Source: an uncultured Synechococcus sp. (lineage in GTDB: Bacteria > Cyanobacteriota > Cyanobacteriia > PCC-6307 > Cyanobiaceae). Taken from it: DNA of 8,629 nucleotides. The notes below the pieces were generated by a model. It saw nothing but the letters and a program-made list of their open reading frames with translations. It had not been told where the DNA came from and did not search any database. The translations under genes and the position numbers were made by a program. Positions 6,213-8,629 of this stretch are shown one piece after another. The DNA lies in contig CALJTZ010000363.1 in assembly GCA_937975655.1 (NCBI GenBank), positions 1-8,629 of the forward strand, read 5' to 3'. Positions within the stretch are counted from its first letter, which is position 1. Every line of letters begins with the position of its first letter.

Positions 6213-6443
6213 CTACATCAGCTCGAGCTCCAGCCGCGCGATCTCGTTGACCGCGGCCTGGAGCATCTCCTGCTGGTGGTAGCACTGGCGGAGCAGCAGG
6301 GCTGCCACGTTGCCGGCTTGGGGATGCTTTTCCAGCCGGCGACAGTCGGCCTCGATCTGAAACTGCTTCTCCGGTGGGATCTCCACCAGCATCCACTGCC
6401 CGAAGTCCATCTTGTCTGGGGCGAACTGCCCCATGGTGCCCAT
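6213..6443 (-). CDS. Leftward gene of unknown function inside the rightward arm
   Basis: A 76-residue product from ATG 6443, with alternative ATGs at 6434 and 6410. It is read against the direction of all its neighbours. Codons are strongly biased to G or C at third positions and the protein looks natural: MDFGQWMLVEIPPEKQFQIE, then DCRRLEKHPQAGNVAALLLR and a C-terminal helix QQEMLQAAVNEIARLELELM with coiled-coil heptad character. The middle and C-terminal part seem familiar from small picocyanobacterial proteins, but I cannot name a family. Its stop lies one base from the SSB-like stop (6209-6211). Its start overlaps or abuts the start of the rightward zinc-ribbon gene at 6442, leaving no separate promoter space, so its promoter would lie within that gene. 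No clear ribosome binding site distinguishes the starts. Confidence 0.65.
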   Translation of the reverse strand: MGTMGQFAPDKMDFGQWMLVEIPPEKQFQIEADCRRLEKHPQAGNVAALLLRQCYHQQEMLQAAVNEIARLELELM

Positions 6444-6717
6444 GAACTGCCCGAACTGCAGCTGCAGCCGCCACCGGGCTGCGGTGACGAACAGCAAGCC
6501 AGCCGATCAGGTGGTGCGCCGCCGGGTCTGCCTCGAGTGCGGCCACGCGTGGTTCACGGCCGAGGCTGAGGTGAGCCGCTATGCGGTGGGCTGGTGCTCT
6601 GGCCACGCGAGCAAACCGGTGCTGCGCGTGCCGGTGACGCTGACGCTGAGCCACACCGAGGTGGGCCAGGTAGGACCGAAGCCACGCCAATGTGAAGAAC
6701 TGTCACAGCCGGGATGA
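6442..6717 (+). CDS. Small zinc-ribbon protein (NrdR-like N-terminal domain)
   Basis: A 91-residue protein. The first half is a zinc ribbon: CPNC (C3, C6), then 23 residues, then CLEC (C30, C33), with VRRRVCLECGHAWFTAEAE (25-43). The basic run before the second pair and the aromatic/Thr/Glu segment after it resemble the N-terminal ribbon of NrdR regulators, but the ATP-cone domain is missing. The second half (44-91) is unrecognised; it has C52 and C84. It could be a DNA-binding regulator or an adaptor. ATG 6442 is chosen because CPNC follows at once; ATG 6433 is also in frame. It starts head-to-head with the leftward gene, and its stop overlaps a possible ATG at 6714. A second zinc ribbon with identical spacing lies at 8090-8320. 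Confidence 0.75.
   Translation: MNCPNCSCSRHRAAVTNSKPADQVVRRRVCLECGHAWFTAEAEVSRYAVGWCSGHASKPVLRVPVTLTLSHTEVGQVGPKPRQCEELSQPG
6691..6707. repeat. Inverted repeat TGTGA-N7-TCACA
   Basis: Exact five-base arms around seven bases, near the 3' end of the zinc-ribbon gene and about 30 bases before AATAAT (6737-6742), a possible -10 element. It resembles the TGTGA-N6-TCACA site of CRP-type regulators but has one extra spacer base. Because it lies inside a coding region, chance is a real alternative. Confidence 0.3.
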
Positions 6718-6848
6718 TGCGCTGCCGGCGGTGGGCAATAATTGCTGCATGGGGCGGACGGAAGCACCCCGGCGAAAGCCACGAGGAGCCTCCCGACCGA
6801 ACAGCGCAAACGAGGTCGAAAAACCCGAGCGCAACAGGGCCTGAATAA
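6714..6848 (+). CDS. Possible 44-residue ORF after the zinc-ribbon gene
   Basis: A short frame whose ATG overlaps the preceding stop (ATGA, with a second ATG at 6717). The product is basic: MMRCRRWAIIAAWGGRK at the start, then a hydrophilic Ser/Thr/Pro-rich remainder ending ATGPE. It has no motif I recognise and its codon use is poorer than its neighbours'. The overlap follows the arrangement of the surrounding genes, which is the only argument for it. The stretch may instead be an intergenic leader. Confidence 0.25.
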   Translation: MMRCRRWAIIAAWGGRKHPGESHEEPPDRTAQTRSKNPSATGPE

Positions 6849-6890
6849 GCCCGCACCGCCGGTTGGCCCGGCACACACCACTCCACCGCC
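6718..6890. promoter_or_regulatory. Largest gap on the right arm; possible internal promoter region
   Basis: This is the only sizeable interval in the right arm without a convincing gene. It contains an 11-base palindrome GCAATAATTGC (6735-6745) that includes the -10-like AATAAT, an A-rich patch (6818-6823), and a C-rich stretch before ATG 6891. There is no convincing -35 at standard spacing and no T-tract terminator. It may launch transcription of the downstream small-gene chain, which would otherwise depend on read-through across the antisense gene. The weak ORF 6714-6848 overlaps it. Confidence 0.35.
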
Positions 6891-7085
6891 ATGCTCACCA
6901 CCACCGTGCTGGTGATCTGGAAGCTGCTGATCCCACTGCTGCTTCTGGTCGCCGTGATTGACTGGCTGACCGCTTCAGAGGATCGCCGAGTGCGCATTCT
7001 GCGCCGCACCGGCCTCAGCCAGCTCCAGATCGCCTCCCGCCTCAACATCTCCCGCTACCGCGTCCGCAAGGCGCTCGCATCATGA
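6891..7085 (+). CDS. Membrane-anchored helix-turn-helix microprotein
   Basis: A 64-residue protein in two parts. Residues about 4-26 (TTVLVIWKLLIPLLLLVAVI) are a strong transmembrane segment. Residues 36-62 form a helix-turn-helix (ILRRTGLSQLQIASRLNIS, then RYRVRKAL), similar to the regulator/resolvase type in which SQLQIASRLNIS spans the first helix and turn and RYRVRKAL is the recognition helix. The N-terminus would sit in the membrane with the basic DNA-binding part in the cytoplasm. The target is unknown; it could tether DNA to the membrane or regulate nearby genes. No clear ribosome binding site precedes the ATG, which follows a C-rich stretch. The stop overlaps the next ATG (ATGA at 7082). 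Confidence 0.8.
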   Translation: MLTTTVLVIWKLLIPLLLLVAVIDWLTASEDRRVRILRRTGLSQLQIASRLNISRYRVRKALAS

Positions 7086-7225
7086 TCACCAACCCCATCG
7101 TCAACCGCATCGCCGTCGTGGTGCTGCTGGCCTGCGTCTACGCAGCTGGCTACGACGCTGCCAAACAGGAAACAGTCAAGGCTCACCACAACTGCGCCGC
7201 TGCGCATCAGCCGCTGAAGCCATGA
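7082..7225 (+). CDS. 47-residue membrane or lipoprotein candidate
   Basis: This frame lies between two ATGA overlaps (7082 and 7222). The product MITNPIVNRIAVVVLLACVY continues to a hydrophilic tail AAGYDAAKQETVKAHHNCAA and ends HQPLKP. Residues 8-23 form one hydrophobic helix after an Arg. LLAC (15-18) is close to a lipobox, so C18 may be lipidated, but the -2 Leu is atypical. A single-pass membrane protein is equally possible. No family is recognised. Coupling on both sides and matching codon use support it. Confidence 0.6.
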   Translation: MITNPIVNRIAVVVLLACVYAAGYDAAKQETVKAHHNCAAAHQPLKP

Positions 7226-7380
7226 CCACCCGCCGCTACTACTTCCAGATCAAGGCCGCCAACGTGCTCGAGTGCGTGGAGTCCTCCAGCCTCACTGAGG
7301 CCAAGCTGATCGCCGCCGACACATGGCTCGAGTGGTGGTCGCAGATCGAATGGCTCAACACTGAAGAAACCAATGCCTGA
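7222..7380 (+). CDS. 52-residue protein of unknown function
   Basis: It starts at the ATGA overlap with the previous gene and ends eight bases into the next. The product begins MTTRRYYFQIKAANVLECVE, continues with SSSLTEAKLIAADTWLEWWS, and ends QIEWLNTEETNA. It looks like two or three strands followed by an acidic, Trp-rich helix. It is small and soluble, with no catalytic or metal-binding pattern. Tight overlap on both sides argues that it is a real cistron. Confidence 0.65.
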   Translation: MTTRRYYFQIKAANVLECVESSSLTEAKLIAADTWLEWWSQIEWLNTEETNA

Positions 7381-7612
7381 AACAACTGGAGCGATGCTGC
7401 CTTGGCAATGGGCCGAGGAGCACACTCAGAGCCAGCACGGCGACGGCATCAGCCGGCCGTTGCCCAAAGCGCGCACCCGCGAGTATCGGCTGATCGTCTA
7501 TCCCAAGGGCGCACGCCCCATGACGTGGATCACGCGAGCCGAGACGAAGCGCGCCGCCATCCGCTACGCCGAGGCCCGCTGGCCTGGTGCTGCTGTGGAG
7601 GTGGTGACGTGA
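7373..7612 (+). CDS. 79-residue protein of unknown function
   Basis: A hydrophilic N-terminal part (MPETTGAMLPWQWAEEHTQS, then GDGISRPLPKAR) precedes a compact C-terminal domain: REYRLIVYPKGARPMTWITR (36-55), then AETKRAAIRYAEARWPGAAV and EVVT. This strand-turn-Trp followed by an Arg/Ala-rich helix and WPG looks like a repeated picocyanobacterial small-protein pattern, but I cannot name it. The start at 7373 overlaps the preceding gene by eight bases; ATG 7394 is an alternative. The stop overlaps the next start as GTGA. Confidence 0.75.
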   Translation: MPETTGAMLPWQWAEEHTQSQHGDGISRPLPKARTREYRLIVYPKGARPMTWITRAETKRAAIRYAEARWPGAAVEVVT

Positions 7613-7806
7613 CCGACATGCGCGCGAGAATCAGCCAGCTGATCACCGACAGCGGGACCTACCGCCAGGGCCAGCAGGATGAGCGCCAGCGGCTGGTGAG
7701 CATGATCGACATCCGCATCGATCAGCTGCGCACTGTGGCTGGCATCCGCAACCGCGAGCAGCTCTGCGCCGAGCTGCTCTACCTCCGTCAACACCTGAAC
7801 CCATGA
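7609..7806 (+). CDS. 65-residue helical protein of unknown function
   Basis: It starts with GTG 7609, which overlaps the preceding stop (GTGA); ATG 7618 is three codons later in frame. The product is MTDMRARISQLITDSGTYRQ, then GQQDERQRLVSMIDIRIDQL and RTVAGIRNREQLCAELLYLR, ending QHLNP. It is almost wholly helical, charged and Gln/Arg-rich, probably a short helical bundle or coiled coil. There is no enzymatic motif. The next gene begins within its stop (ATGA). Confidence 0.7.
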   Translation: MTDMRARISQLITDSGTYRQGQQDERQRLVSMIDIRIDQLRTVAGIRNREQLCAELLYLRQHLNP

Positions 7807-8090
7807 ACCGCGTCCAACTGGATCAGCAGCGTGCCGACATGCTCGAGGCCCTCTATCAGCGCAGCGGCCGCGATGACCTGCCCTACGGCCACCCGCTCCG
7901 CTGCACCTATACGGGGCTCTGGCAGGAGTTTGCGCTGGAGCTGGCCACCAACTTCCGCGACACCGACTACCCCGAGCTGCTGGACAAGGTGGTGCGCGCG
8001 ATCGACGCCACCGAGTCGGTGATGACGCAGAAGCAGGCGCAGCAGGCGATCGAGGTCTGCCGCCAGCAGCTGCTTGGCAGGTGGCGGTGA
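7803..8090 (+). CDS. 95-residue protein of unknown function
   Basis: The product begins MNRVQLDQQRADMLEALYQR, followed by SGRDDLPYGHPLRCTYTGLW and a mostly helical remainder with FRDTDYPELLDKVVRAIDAT and QKQAQQAIEVCRQQLLGRWR. The central Tyr/Gly/His/Trp segment is flanked by helices. It reads like a small accessory protein of cyanobacterial phages, with no named family that I can support. Both ends overlap neighbours: ATGA at 7803 and TGATG at 8088. Confidence 0.75.
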   Translation: MNRVQLDQQRADMLEALYQRSGRDDLPYGHPLRCTYTGLWQEFALELATNFRDTDYPELLDKVVRAIDATESVMTQKQAQQAIEVCRQQLLGRWR

Positions 8091-8320
8091 TGCCCAGCCC
8101 GTTCACCGAGATGAAGTGCCCGCAGTGTGGTGGGCGCTTCAGGTGCGACAGCTCCGAACGCAGCTATGAGGGGCAGGTGCGCCGGCAGCGGCGCAAGTGC
8201 TACGACTGCGGCCACCGCGCGACCGAGTACGCCGTGACGCAGGACTTCTTCGATGAGCTGATTGCCGCGCGCGAGATCGTCACCAAACTGGCCAGCCACT
8301 ACTGGGAGCTCACAGAATGA
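8090..8320 (+). CDS. Second small zinc-ribbon protein
   Basis: A 76-residue protein with MKCPQCGGRFRC (C10, C13, also C19), 23 residues between the inner cysteines, then CYDCGHRATEYAV (C37, C40). The run GQVRRQRRKCYDCG is strongly basic before the second pair, as in Ogr- or NrdR-type ribbons. A C-terminal helix follows (DFFDELIAAREIVTKLASHY). Cysteine spacing is the same as in the ribbon gene at 6442-6717, suggesting distant paralogs. ATG 8090 overlaps the preceding stop; GTG 8081 is in frame but less likely. The stop overlaps the next ATG. The probable role is nucleic-acid binding or transcription regulation, by inference. Confidence 0.8.
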   Translation: MPSPFTEMKCPQCGGRFRCDSSERSYEGQVRRQRRKCYDCGHRATEYAVTQDFFDELIAAREIVTKLASHYWELTE

Positions 8321-8538
8321 CCGACCAGATCAACCCGGACCACTACCGCTACGGCCCGGTGGAGGCAATCGACGTGATCGAGGCCGCCATCGCCCGCGCG
8401 CCTGACCCGGTGCTGGCCAACTGCCAAGGGCACGTCCTGCGCTACATCCTGCGCATGTGGGACAAGGGCGACCCGGCGGTGAACGCCGCCAAGGCCCAGT
8501 GGTATCTCCGCCGACTGCTCGGCAAACTGGAGGGATGA
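8317..8538 (+). CDS. DUF3310-type protein
   Basis: A 73-residue protein with the full DUF3310 (SaV-like) pattern: NPDHYRYGPVEAIDVIEAAI (6-25), then NCQGHVLRYILRMWDKGDPA (35-54), then a helix AAKAQWYLRRLLGKLEG. The family is widespread in tailed phages, usually near replication genes, and has no established biochemical role that I can state. The NPDHY, EAIDVI and YILR-Kxx landmarks are all present and the length is normal. It is joined to both neighbours by ATGA overlaps. Confidence 0.9.
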   Translation: MTDQINPDHYRYGPVEAIDVIEAAIARAPDPVLANCQGHVLRYILRMWDKGDPAVNAAKAQWYLRRLLGKLEG

Positions 8539-8629
8539 TGCAGCTGCCCAGCCTGAACCTGCTCGAGCGCCTGGCGCTGTGGGTGCTGGTGCGCAGCCGC
8601 CGCACCAGTCTGGTGGTGGTGAAGGAGCT
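8535..8629 (+). CDS. Small protein, partial at the right edge
   Basis: It begins at the ATGA overlap (8535; a second ATG lies at 8538) and is open to the end of the window. The visible part is MMQLPSLNLLERLALWVLVR followed by SRRTSLVVVKE: an amphipathic or hydrophobic helix then a basic turn and a beta-like stretch. It is too short to classify. Its position continues the coupled chain of small genes. Confidence 0.65.
   Translation, partial: MMQLPSLNLLERLALWVLVRSRRTSLVVVKE

Noticed and set aside
6858..6872. Hairpin GCCGG-TTGGC-CCGGC as a terminator
   Set aside because: The five-base stem is short and no T tract follows on either strand.
6554..7048. Leftward open frames of 164 and 100 codons across the gap before the small-gene chain
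   Set aside because: They are low-complexity Ser/Pro/Arg products that run opposite the zinc-ribbon and membrane helix-turn-helix genes and carry no motif.
1..8629. CRISPR array, tRNA gene, insertion sequence or attachment site
   Set aside because: No regularly spaced repeats, no tRNA-like T-loop or acceptor arrangement, no transposase and no integrase-linked direct repeats were seen. Reading by eye could miss a degenerate attachment site.

Overview
The window is GC-rich, densely packed DNA that reads as the replication-recombination block of a phage or prophage, followed by a run of very small accessory genes. There is no rRNA, tRNA, integrase, portal, capsid or transposase gene here, so prophage, free phage, satellite or phage-plasmid status cannot be decided. 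The host is probably a high-GC picocyanobacterium (Synechococcus/Cyanobium-like). That is an inference from the style of several small proteins and from codon use, not a database result.

Left arm, leftward (3796 down to 1): a superfamily 2 helicase with a C-terminal zinc ribbon, a VRR-NUC nuclease, and a large primase/polymerase-helicase (PrimPol + PriCT-2 + VirE ATPase) that runs off the left edge. The three overlap or sit 22 bases apart and look like one operon.

Divergent control region (3797-3885): 89 bases separate the helicase start from the rightward nuclease start. It must hold both promoters unless transcription enters from outside. It carries a perfect 14-base dyad that overlaps the likely helicase ribosome binding site.

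Right arm part 1, rightward (3886-6211): a RecE-like PD-(D/E)XK exonuclease, a 47-residue hydrophobic microprotein, a RecT-like annealing protein, a small excisionase-like helix-turn-helix protein, and a 127-residue protein that I infer is a ssDNA-binding (SSB-like) protein. All junctions overlap. The exonuclease, RecT-like and SSB-like products all end in an acidic stretch closed by Phe (IETF, EDELF, DADLF), like the partner-docking tip of bacterial SSB. This shared ending is the most interesting signal I found.

Right arm part 2 (6213-8629): one leftward gene (6213-6443) lies antisense inside the otherwise rightward arm, tail-to-tail with the SSB-like gene and head-to-head with a zinc-ribbon gene. 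A 173-base gap with dyad symmetry follows, perhaps containing a 44-codon ORF. Then comes a chain of eight tiny genes joined by ATGA, GTGA, TGATG or similarly short overlaps: a membrane-anchored helix-turn-helix protein, a small membrane or lipoprotein candidate, three proteins of unknown function, another unknown of 95 residues, a second zinc ribbon with the same cysteine spacing as the first, and a DUF3310-type protein. A final gene runs off the right edge.

Taken together, the primase-helicase, SF2 helicase and VRR-NUC would support replication and junction processing, while Exo, RecT and the SSB-like protein would resect, coat and anneal DNA ends. This fits recombination-dependent phage replication.
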